The notes under the pieces are model-generated. The model was not told where the DNA came from. It did no database searches and saw only the letters and a list, made by a program, of their open reading frames with translations. Made by a program: the position numbers and the translations under genes. Below are positions 8,988-17,400 of a stretch of 64,000 bases of DNA, piece by piece. The number at the start of each line of letters is the position of its first letter. Within the stretch, counting starts at the first letter, position 1. Source of the stretch: B1Sed10-231 sp046483385 (GTDB taxonomy: Bacteria; Planctomycetota; Brocadiia; SM23-32); assembly GCA_046483385.1 (NCBI GenBank), contig JAWODG010000194.1, positions 1 to 64,000 of the forward strand, given 5' to 3'.

Positions 8988-10271
8988 ATGGTTGATACAG
9001 TGACCCGACCCGAACAGACCGACATCCCGCTTCTTCACGACGTGGACGTGATCGTCGTGGGCGCCGGACCGGGCGGCCTCGGCGCCGCCGTGGCCGCGGC
9101 CCGGCAGGGCGCCCGCACGCTGCTGTGCGAGCAGTACGGCTTCCCCGGCGGCATGGCCACCGCCGGGCTCATCAACCCCTTCATGCCCAACCATCTGGAC
9201 GGACGACGGCTGGACACCGGCGTCTTTGAGGACTGGTGCGACCTCATGGAGGAGATGGGCGGGTTGCTGGAGGACGGCAGAACGTTCTGCCAGGAGACGG
9301 CCAAACTGGCCGTGGAGAAACTGCTGCTCGATGCCGGCGTCATGCTCCTCTACCACGTGCAGCTCGACCGGCCCCTCATGGAAGGCCACCGGATAGACTC
9401 CGTGCTGATGCTGGGCAAGAGCGGCCTGACGGCCCACCGCGCGGACGTTTACATCGACACCACCGGGGACGCCGACCTCGCCGCGCGGGCCGGCTGCGAG
9501 TTCGAGTACGGCCGTCCCGAGGACGGCCACGCCCAGCCGATGACGACCTGCTTTGATCTGGCCGGGGTGGACATAGAGCGAATGCCCGACTCCGGGACCA
9601 TCAACGAACTCTACCACAAGGCCCGCGCCGAGGGCCGCCTGAAGTGTCCCCGCGAGAACGTCCTCTGGTTCCGCACGGTCGAGGAGGACCGCATCCACTT
9701 CAACACCACGCGCATCGTCAAGCATAAGGCCACCGACACGCTGGCCCTCTCGGAGGCTGAAATCGAGGGGCGCCGGCAGATTGCCGACTACCTGCGCTTC
9801 CTGCGGGAGGACGTTGCGGGGTTCGAGAACGCCCGGCTGCACGCCATTGCGGATACGGTCGGAGTGCGCGAGTCGCGGCGCGTCCGCGGCCACGCCTACC
9901 TGACCCGAAAGGATTTCGAGAACGCCGCCAAGTTTCCCGACGGCATCGCGCGTGTGCGCTACCCCATCGACATCCACAGCCCAACCGGCGAGGGCACCGA
10001 GCACGCCAACGTGCCGGAGGGAGACTGGTATGAGATACCGTACGGCTGCCTGGTGCCGAAGGACTGCGACAACCTGCTGGTCGGGGGACGTCCGATCAGC
10101 GTGGACCACGCCGTGCACAGCTCGATGCGCGTAATGCCGCCCGCGTGCACGGTGGGGCAGGCCTGCGGCACGGCGGCGGCGATGGCCGTGGACCAGGGCC
10201 TCGACCCGGCCGACGTGGACGGTGCGGCCGTGCGGCAGTCGCTGATCGAACAGGGGGTCTGGCTGGAGTGA
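8988..10271 (+). CDS. FAD-dependent oxidoreductase
   Basis: The protein belongs to the FAD_oxidored group of flavoproteins. The dinucleotide-binding motif VVGAGPGGLGAA begins at residue 23 and is followed by the acidic residue of LLCEQYGFPGG. Further FAD-contacting segments are YIDTTGDADLAARAG in the middle and LLVGGRPISVDHAVHSSMRVMP with GQACGTAAAMAV near the C-terminus. At 427 residues the length is normal for the group, which is common in Planctomycetota-like genomes and often linked to carbohydrate use. The substrate cannot be read from sequence. AGGAG lies seven bases before the ATG. It stands alone, with its own promoter. Confidence 0.85.
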   Translation: MVDTVTRPEQTDIPLLHDVDVIVVGAGPGGLGAAVAAARQGARTLLCEQYGFPGGMATAGLINPFMPNHLDGRRLDTGVFEDWCDLMEEMGGLLEDGRTFCQETAKLAVEKLLLDAGVMLLYHVQLDRPLMEGHRIDSVLMLGKSGLTAHRADVYIDTTGDADLAARAGCEFEYGRPEDGHAQPMTTCFDLAGVDIERMPDSGTINELYHKARAEGRLKCPRENVLWFRTVEEDRIHFNTTRIVKHKATDTLALSEAEIEGRRQIADYLRFLREDVAGFENARLHAIADTVGVRESRRVRGHAYLTRKDFENAAKFPDGIARVRYPIDIHSPTGEGTEHANVPEGDWYEIPYGCLVPKDCDNLLVGGRPISVDHAVHSSMRVMPPACTVGQACGTAAAMAVDQGLDPADVDGAAVRQSLIEQGVWLE

Positions 10272-10314
10272 CGGTACCGGTTCGGCGGGTCACTGTCCGA
10301 TAAGAGATCTCCAG

Positions 10315-10330
10315 GGCCGCTCAAGCGGCC
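10315..10330. terminator. Hairpin between convergent genes
   Basis: GGCCGCT and AGCGGCC form a perfect short stem between the convergent FAD oxidoreductase and aldo/keto reductase genes. There is no T-run on either side, so its role as a terminator is inferred from position only. Confidence 0.35.
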
Positions 10331-10372
10331 TACTACGAGCCGCTCGCGTGACATTGCGCTACCGCAGGGCCC

Positions 10373-11326
10373 TCAGTCCGGCTGCCAGCCCCACATGGTG
10401 GCGTCCTCGGGCAGCATGTCCCAGACTTCCATCCCGGCGCGGGAGAGCCGGTCGTACTCCTCATCGCTGAGCTGCACGTCCAGCGCTCCGATGTTATCCT
10501 GCCAATGGCTCCACTTGCTGATGCCCACGATGGGGGCGGTGACGCCTTCGGTGTGCAGGACCCAGGCCAGGGCGACCTGGGAGCTGGTTCGGCCGTGCTC
10601 GTCGGCTATCTCATCCACCACCCGCGCTACCTCTTTGGCCTGGCTGAAGATGGGTTCTTTGAACAGCACGTTCTTCTTACGCACGCCGGTCTTCTCCTCC
10701 GTGCTGCGGGTGAAGCGGCCCGTCAGCAGGCCCTGCGCCAGGGGGGAATAAGGCGTAACGCCGACGTTGTGCTCCCGGCAGAGGGGCAGCACGCCCGATT
10801 CGATGATGCGCCACATGATGTTGAAGGGAGGCTGCAGGCTGACGATGCCGTGCTCGACGGCCGTACGCAACTGATCGGCGTCGAAGTTGCTGACGCCTAT
10901 CCACCGGGCCTTGCCCTTCTCCTTCATCCGGTTCATCCCGGCCAGGAACTCGTCCAGGTCCCATCTGGACTTGGGCCAGTGGACGATGTAGAGGTCCACG
11001 TAGTCGGTCTGCAGGCGCTCGAGCGCGGCGTCAAGCTGCGGCTCCAGCCGGTCCGGGTCGCACTGGATGATCTTGGTGCTGATGACGGCGTGCTCGCGGC
11101 GGTCGCCCTCGGCCAGTGCGCGGCCAAGCACCTCTTCGGCGTGGCCGCGTCCGTAGCCGTGGGCGGTATCGAAGAAATTGCACCCGCTGTCCTGCGCGCG
11201 GCGGATAAGTTCGATTGAACGTTCGTCGTCCTCGGGTCCCCAGCCTTTGGCTCCGCCCATGTTCCATGTGCCGAGACAGAGCCGAGAGACGTGCAGGTCG
11301 GACTTTCCAAGTTGCAGGTAATCCAT
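10373..11326 (-). CDS. Aldo/keto reductase
   Basis: This NADPH-dependent (beta/alpha)8 oxidoreductase has the family features in order: LGTWNMGG near the start, FDTAHGYGRGHAEEVLG (catalytic Asp and Tyr), ISTKI (catalytic Lys), YVDLYIVHWPK (catalytic His), WIGVSNF, and the C-terminal NADP-binding stretch around PIVGISKWSHWQDNIGAL. The length of 317 residues fits. AGAGG precedes the ATG. It lies 49 bases after rsfS on the same strand and may be co-transcribed. The substrate is not predictable. Confidence 0.9.
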   Translation of the reverse strand: MDYLQLGKSDLHVSRLCLGTWNMGGAKGWGPEDDERSIELIRRAQDSGCNFFDTAHGYGRGHAEEVLGRALAEGDRREHAVISTKIIQCDPDRLEPQLDAALERLQTDYVDLYIVHWPKSRWDLDEFLAGMNRMKEKGKARWIGVSNFDADQLRTAVEHGIVSLQPPFNIMWRIIESGVLPLCREHNVGVTPYSPLAQGLLTGRFTRSTEEKTGVRKKNVLFKEPIFSQAKEVARVVDEIADEHGRTSSQVALAWVLHTEGVTAPIVGISKWSHWQDNIGALDVQLSDEEYDRLSRAGMEVWDMLPEDATMWGWQPD

Positions 11327-11375
11327 CGGAAACCTCTTGCGGTAAAGACGGCTCAGCTTTTAGTCGGGGCCCGGG

Positions 11376-11771
11376 TCATCCCACCCGGTCGCCGGTATCT
11401 GCGGCGTCCTCCAGCGGCTCTCTATCTTGCCACGGAAGGCGTGGGGCTTCCCCCCAGAGCAGTTCCAGGTCGTAGAGTTCCCGTGTTTCGGGGTTGAAAA
11501 GATGCACGATCACGTCGCCCAGGTCGATCAAAACCCACCCGGATTCGGCACTCCCCTCGGTCCCGATCAGCGGATGGTCCATCCTCTTGACGCGGAGCCG
11601 GACCTGCTCGGCGATGGCCTTTATCTGGCGTTCGTTCCGCCCGGTGGCGATGACGAAGTAGTCCGTAAAGAACGCCGTCTTGCCGACGTTCAGGACCACG
11701 ATAGCTTCCGCTTTGCGTTCATCCGCCAGATGGGCGCAGGTGCAGGCCAGCGCCTCGGGTGTCGGTTCCAC
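11376..11771 (-). CDS. rsfS: Ribosomal silencing factor RsfS
   Basis: RsfS binds ribosomal protein uL14 and blocks subunit joining when nutrients are short. The 131 residues show the family core: KAEAIVVLNVGKTAFFTDYFVIATGRNERQ, then HPLIGTEGSAESGWVLIDLGDVIVHLFNPETRELYDLELLW. The start is GTG with GGAGG eight bases upstream. It is preceded by a DnaJ-like gene and followed by an aldo/keto reductase. Confidence 0.93.
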   Translation of the reverse strand: MEPTPEALACTCAHLADERKAEAIVVLNVGKTAFFTDYFVIATGRNERQIKAIAEQVRLRVKRMDHPLIGTEGSAESGWVLIDLGDVIVHLFNPETRELYDLELLWGEAPRLPWQDREPLEDAADTGDRVG

Positions 11772-11941
11772 GTGTGGCTACCTCCGGTTCGGGAGTCGTT
11801 CGCCGGACGAGGGCACGGCGCCGATGGGGGAAGGACGGGCCGGCCGGACTCGAAAGGACTGGGTGCTCAGGCCGGAGAGCCTCTCTCCAGGGCTCTCGAG
11901 CCGGTGGGGGCGAGTGGCACGGAGGGGCGAAGAGGGACCGA

Positions 11942-12745
11942 TCAGGCGTCCTCCATACCGAGGCTTTCGCGGATGGTCGCCGTGCCCTTCAGGCCCGGTT
12001 TGAGGTCAAGCGCCCGGCTGAATATCTCCCGGGACTTGTCCTCCTTGCCGATGCGGCAATAGACCTCGGCGATCTTCTTCAGGATGAAAGCCTTCTCGCT
12101 CTTGTCGAGGTCGAAGTTCAGGATGCGCTCGTAGCACGCTATCTCCTCATCCGCGCTGCGTGCATCCCGGGGCAGTTTGCGGCTGTAGAGCTTCTTGATG
12201 CGCGCCTCGACCTCTTCGAAGAAATAGCGCTGCCGAGGCGGCTCCTTCTCCCGATCGTAAAGCTCCTCATAGAGCTCCGCGGCTTCCCGGAAGCGATCGT
12301 TCCGTTCAAGCTCCTCGGCCAGCAGAAAGATGCAGTCCAGATAGTCTTTAAGCTCGAGGTGATCCTCCAGATCGAACCCTTCCCGGCTCATCAGCTCATC
12401 GTACATCCGCAGGGCCCGCTGCCCGCTGCCGTTCAGCAGGTCGCTCAGCAGGTCCTCGGCGTACTCCTTCAGCGTCCGGGCCTCGTTGCGACGCAGTTCT
12501 TCCTCCACGCCCGGGGCCGACTGCATAAGGACATCGTAACGGGCGCGCTCGCGTTCGTTGCTCAACACGCGATAGGCGGCAATCACTTCCTTGAGGCGTT
12601 TTGAGGAACTCTTGCCGTCACCGCGGTTGGTGTCGGGATGGTACTTTTTGGCGAGCCGCCGGAAGGCTTTCTTGATCTCCGGCTGGCTGGCGTCCCGGTC
12701 GATGTCGAGGACGTCGTAGTAAGTCTCTTGTGTTGTGTCGGACAT
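11942..12745 (-). CDS. J-domain protein with helical C-terminal region
   Basis: Residues 8-75 form a J domain (TYYDVLDIDRDASQPEIKKAFRRLAKKYHPD), including the HPD tripeptide that stimulates DnaK-type chaperones. The Gly/Phe and zinc-finger regions of true DnaJ are absent. The remaining 190 residues are charged and helical, and the last part (YCRIGKEDKSREIFSRALDLKPG) resembles a tetratricopeptide repeat. This makes it a class C J-protein whose client is unknown. No strong Shine-Dalgarno site is seen before the ATG. Confidence 0.8.
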   Translation of the reverse strand: MSDTTQETYYDVLDIDRDASQPEIKKAFRRLAKKYHPDTNRGDGKSSSKRLKEVIAAYRVLSNERERARYDVLMQSAPGVEEELRRNEARTLKEYAEDLLSDLLNGSGQRALRMYDELMSREGFDLEDHLELKDYLDCIFLLAEELERNDRFREAAELYEELYDREKEPPRQRYFFEEVEARIKKLYSRKLPRDARSADEEIACYERILNFDLDKSEKAFILKKIAEVYCRIGKEDKSREIFSRALDLKPGLKGTATIRESLGMEDA

Positions 12746-12892
12746 GAGTGCCGATTCAAGTGTTCGAGTCGCTGTGCGCCGGAACCCCTTCCGGCGAATG
12801 AGAAAAATCGTCGTACATTACTGAGGGCGGGGTTCCCTCCACGCCGATATTTGCCTGACCTCCTTTATTAGTGTCGCGCGGCGCGCCGGTGT

Positions 12893-14074
12893 TCAACCGG
12901 CGTGCGCCTCGCAAGGAGTCTTGCACCACTCAAAGACCATTCGGCAGGCTTCTTGGAGCCCCTCCCGCGGCACGGTCAGGGCCGCCGTTTGCGCCCGGGA
13001 GGCGGCCCGCCCGAGGACCTTGTCGTAAATCTCGTCGGCCGGCTGCAGCAACTGCGGCGTGCACCACGCGCAGGCCTGGGGCCCCACGCCCTTACGGGCG
13101 CTCGCCACGAACTCACTGGAGTCCATCTGCTTCAGTTCCGGCTCCGCCTGGTCTCCCTCCCGCACAAGCAGCATCCGGCTGATCGACAATGTCTCCTCCG
13201 GCGGCACAGAGCGCGGCAGCATGCCCTCGTGCAGCAGCACGGCGCTGTTGGGTCGACTCAAATAGCATTTGTCGTGCCCGAGGTCGAAGCCGCATTGTGC
13301 CTCCCCGGCGTCCACACGCCGCAGGCACGTCAGGTTGATGCACCCGTCCTTGCGCTCCAGCACGTTCTCGTGCAGGTGGCTGCCCGCCATCAAGTCCAGC
13401 AGCCCCCTATCGTAGGTGACGCAGGCCCCCGGTACGAGGAAGGACCTCTCGGCCCTTGCGGCCTGTACCCCTTCCTCGGCGGGCTCCAGCCATGTCCAGG
13501 TCACATTCTGGACGCGCACACCGACCCCGACGGCGGCCTGCAGCGCGAAAGCGGCGAGCAGCCTGACGTTTTCTGCCATCACCAGGACCACCCCGGCTTC
13601 AGTCGCGAACGTTGCCGCGCTGAGCCCGATACAGGACTGGCGGGCGGCCAGGTCGGCCGCCAGGCCGAGCGTCCAGTCGCGGCAGAGCATGTAGGAGTTG
13701 CAGGCCAAAAACAGCACGTCGCCGGTCCTTCGGCAGTAGTAGGCGCCCGGCTGTTCCTGCTCCACTCCCCGAGCCACGGTCACGCGGCCCGCGGGAGGCC
13801 CCGGTCGCCCCTTCGCGACGTACCAGTTCTCGTGCCAGAACTGGTAAAGGCGGTAATCGTCGGTCTGCAGTTGCACGTCCACCGGCCCAAGAGTGGACCT
13901 CAGCAGGAAAGACTCGCCTCGGCGAAGCGCCCGTTCGCCCACCTTCCGCAGGGCCTTCATCTTGTCCGGCGAGACGGCAGTCTCCAGGCGGTGCGCTTCC
14001 TCACACCGTCCGGCTGCATCCGCTCGTGGGCTGTCTGTATGTGTTCGTATCGTAATCGTCTTGGCCGTCATCAT
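12893..14074 (-). CDS. Conserved-looking hypothetical protein
   Basis: I do not recognise this 393-residue protein. It has no signal peptide and no membrane segment. The middle (YYCRRTGDVLFLACNSYMLC, then TEAGVVLVMAENVRLLAAFAL) is loosely reminiscent of the HPr kinase/PEP carboxykinase fold, but there is no P-loop where one would be expected, so that idea is weak. It is rich in cysteine, including CAWC near residue 340. It has its own strong promoter, facing away from the HEAT-protein promoter. Codon use is like its neighbours, and no comparable frame competes on the other strand, so it is probably a real gene. Confidence 0.6.
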   Translation of the reverse strand: MMTAKTITIRTHTDSPRADAAGRCEEAHRLETAVSPDKMKALRKVGERALRRGESFLLRSTLGPVDVQLQTDDYRLYQFWHENWYVAKGRPGPPAGRVTVARGVEQEQPGAYYCRRTGDVLFLACNSYMLCRDWTLGLAADLAARQSCIGLSAATFATEAGVVLVMAENVRLLAAFALQAAVGVGVRVQNVTWTWLEPAEEGVQAARAERSFLVPGACVTYDRGLLDLMAGSHLHENVLERKDGCINLTCLRRVDAGEAQCGFDLGHDKCYLSRPNSAVLLHEGMLPRSVPPEETLSISRMLLVREGDQAEPELKQMDSSEFVASARKGVGPQACAWCTPQLLQPADEIYDKVLGRAASRAQTAALTVPREGLQEACRMVFEWCKTPCEAHAG

Positions 14075-14132
14075 GACCCAACCGGGTGAGGGAAGGAAGA
14101 TACGCCCCCGGCTCAGAAGTTAGCTACCCGGC

Positions 14133-14161
14133 ATGGTAGCAAAAAGGGTGTGAATAGTCAA
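14133..14161 (-). promoter_or_regulatory. Promoter of the hypothetical gene at 12893-14074
   Basis: TTGACT (14156-14161), 17 bases, TACCAT (14133-14138) on the minus strand, with the start codon about 50 bases beyond the expected transcription start. The -10 hexamer is the same as that of the hydrogenase operon. The 14075-14465 gap otherwise contains GC-rich sequence and the divergent promoter at 14397-14425. Confidence 0.65.
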
Positions 14162-14396
14162 CCTCGAAAATACTGTCGCTGTTGAGGCAACGGGCCAGCA
14201 GATTGCGTAACGCTTTTCTGCCTAATGGCTTGCGTACCCCCATCGCTCGGGTGCGCAGCCGTGGCGCGACCGGGTTTGACCGGGAAAGGCCCGGCAGCCG
14301 GGCGCCCGTCGGCCGGAGGCGCCACGGCAGTTCTGGGGAGGAACCCCCGGGACGGCGACGGGGCGCTGAGCAAGCCCCTTCGGCCCCCCCGCTCGC

Positions 14397-14425
14397 TTGA
14401 CACAATCGGGTGCGCGCACTAAACT
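14397..14425 (+). promoter_or_regulatory. Promoter of the HEAT-repeat gene
   Basis: TTGACA (14397-14402), 17 bases, TAAACT (14420-14425). The -35 is perfect and the ATG at 14466 follows after a short leader carrying GAGGAG. This promoter lies where a longer reading of the gene would begin, which supports the downstream start. Confidence 0.7.
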
Positions 14426-14465
14426 TCTGGTAAGTGGGCGGGCTTGTACAAAGAGGAGACGAACG

Positions 14466-17400
14466 ATGGCTATTCAGGTGAAATGCCCCCATCCCGACTG
14501 CGGCGCTCTCTTCCAGGTGGGCGACGAGATGATGGGCGATACTGTGGAGTGCCCCGGGTGCAACCGGGAGGTGCCGGTTGAGCCGGCTGAGGAACCCACC
14601 GAAGCGGCCGCCGGAGAGGGTGTTCAGCACCACCCCGCCCGCCAGCAGTGCACCAATTGCGGCGCCATACTGGGAGTGCGGGAAACGTTCTGTCCCCAGT
14701 GCGGGGCCGATATCCGCACCGGCGAGGCCGCCCCCGCCCCCGCGGCCCGGCAGGGGCTGAAGCTGCTGCCCATCCTTATCGGGGGCGGCATCTTTGTCGC
14801 GCTGGTCGGGTTGGGCCTGCTGATCTTCTTCGGTGTGCGGATGCTGAGCGCCCGCTCCGAGGAGAGGGAGCAGGCCGTCCGCCAGGAACAGGCCGAGCAA
14901 CAGGAGGCCGAGGAAAAGGCGCGCCAGGCTGTCCAGGTGCAGCGCCAGCCCGAGTTCCAGGTGCCCGAGGAAGTCCTCTCCCGCGTGCAAACCCGGCAGG
15001 CCGAGGCCAAAGCCCGGGCGGACGAATACCTTCAGCGCGTGCAGGACGTACTGAGCCGCTTACGCGAGGCGGACGCTGAGGAGATGGCCGGCCGTTGGGC
15101 CGACCTGTACGTCTTCTGTCGGGACGAGGGCATGCACGCCGAGGCGGAGCAAGCCTGGATGCAGGCCGTCGCACTGAGGCCCGCCGATTCGGAGACAAAC
15201 CGCAAGCTGGGCCGGACCGAGACGGTCGGCGGCGTGCCTGTGACCCCGGAGCAGAAGGAGTTTATCGAAAGCCTGAACCCCCGCGTGGAGCTGACCAACG
15301 CGAACCCCGCTTACAGTGACCACTTCGTCCGCCTTAACGACGCCCAGGAGGAACCCGTACCCTGGGGGCGAACGGTTACGGCACGACCCGAAAGCGGCAT
15401 GCTCCAATTGGAGGTCTGCCGCAGCTCGAGGCCCGATCGACCGGTTGACACCTTTCGGCTGCCGGTTGCCGCCGGAGTCGACTACCGCGTGGAAATATGC
15501 GACGTTGCGGCCAGCCCGGGCCTGCCGGCCGAGGCCGTGCAGGGCATCTACCGGGCCGCCGTCGGGGGTGCAAACCCCGAGGGCGTCACCGTCCAGAGAA
15601 ACCAGGAGGGCGGCGTCGAGTCCCTGCGAGTGCAGAATATCACACTGGAGGGGATGGACGGCGAACCCCTGGAGGTCTGGCTGACCCGGCGCCGTGACCA
15701 GCTGGGCATAGTCGGACGCATGACCGTGGGCAACCGGTTCAGCGAACGGGGCCAGCACGTCCTGTGCGGAACGTCGCAGTGGCCGATCAGCATCGGAGTC
15801 TCCGGCGGCGGAGAGTCCGTGCGCATCACGGCCGGCGCCTGCGCCAGGGTGCAGGCCGAACTCTCCGACTCCATGTGGGGAATGCTCGGGACGGCCGACG
15901 GCGACCTGGCCTCCGAGTGGGCCCGCACGCGTCTGGCCGAACGCGTCCACCAGGTGCGCAGAGAGAACGCGGAACTGGAGGCGAACGCCCGGCTGGAAGG
16001 TCCGTGGGACAGCCTCGCCCGGCTGCGGGAGAGTCTGGAGGATTACTACAGCGAGGTCATGGGTGACCGAGAGCGGCAGGACGCGGCGGCCGCACTGGGA
16101 TCACACGTCGACCGCGTGCGAGCATTGAACGCACAGCCGAGGCAGGACCATCTGTGGCTGAACTGGCCGCGTTTCCGCGAGGCCCTCGCGGGAGTTCTGG
16201 ACGGCTCGGCGGGCGAGATATTCAGCCGAATTGACGAGACGGGGCGGACCGGCGGCGCTGGAACCCCGGCCCTCTTCGGGGGAGGACAGGATGAGTATGC
16301 CCCCCCCGCCGTGGGCCTGGGCCCCGACGGGCGAGTCTTCGCCCGCATGAAGGCCCTCGCCATGTTGCCGGACTCCCTGGTCGTTTCGCGCGTGCGAGAG
16401 GAATGGGACAACCTGACGGCACAGCAGCGTTCGGCCGCAATGGTCGCCCTCGAACAGGTGGCCGACTCGGAGGCCGCCGCTTACCTGGGCGGCGTGACCG
16501 AGCGGACCCAGGATACCAGTCTGATGGAGCGCGCTTTCCTTTCCCTCGGCGTTATGGGGACTCCCGAGGCGCTGGTTTACTGCGATGTGCCCACCATTAA
16601 CCCTGAGACCCGCACGGCCACCATGGCCGCCCTGGCCGTCGCGGGCGACCCCGGGACACTGGACCGCATTGCCCAGTATGCTTCCTCCAATGCCCAGCAA
16701 GGCCGTCGGCTGGCGGGCCTTATCGCGCAGACCGAAACGCCCGGAGCCCTGTTGGCTCTCACTCGCCTGATCGAGGCCGGAGCCCAGCTCCCCGCCGGGG
16801 CCGTGGCCCAGGCACTGGTGCGGATGCAGGGCCCCGCGGCGATGGTTGCCCTGGGTCAGTTGATGGAACAGTCCGGAACGGTCTTCCCGGACCTGTTGAG
16901 CAGCATCCCGACTGAGGAAGCCGCGCTACTGTTGAACCACGTGCGGGCGGGTCTGGCCCGCGAAGCGGAGGCGGAGGCCGCCGCGGAACTCCTGGCCCGG
17001 GTGGGCTCGGACGCCGCTCTGGCCTTCCTGCAGGAGGCCGCCATCAACGATGATAACACCCCCGCTCTGCGGGCGCTCGTGCTGCACGGCGCCCCGCAGT
17101 CGCTCACTGCCGCGGCCGAAGCACCCGAGGCGGTGACCCTGGCCGTGCTCAAACAGGCCCGGGACGGATGGTACGAGATGCCCGAGGATGGCGAATGGAC
17201 CTGGAGCGAATCCGTGGATCCAACGGCCGCGCGGGAGTTCCTGCAAACGGTGCTCACGGAGGGACAGGGGCCGCGGGTGCGCGTGGCGGCCGCCACCATG
17301 CTCCGGGAAATCGGTGAGCCCGTCACCGTCGAGCACCTGGTGGCCCTCGCCCGAGAACCCGACGAGGACGCGGGCGAGGCGGAACAGAGCAGTCCGTCTT

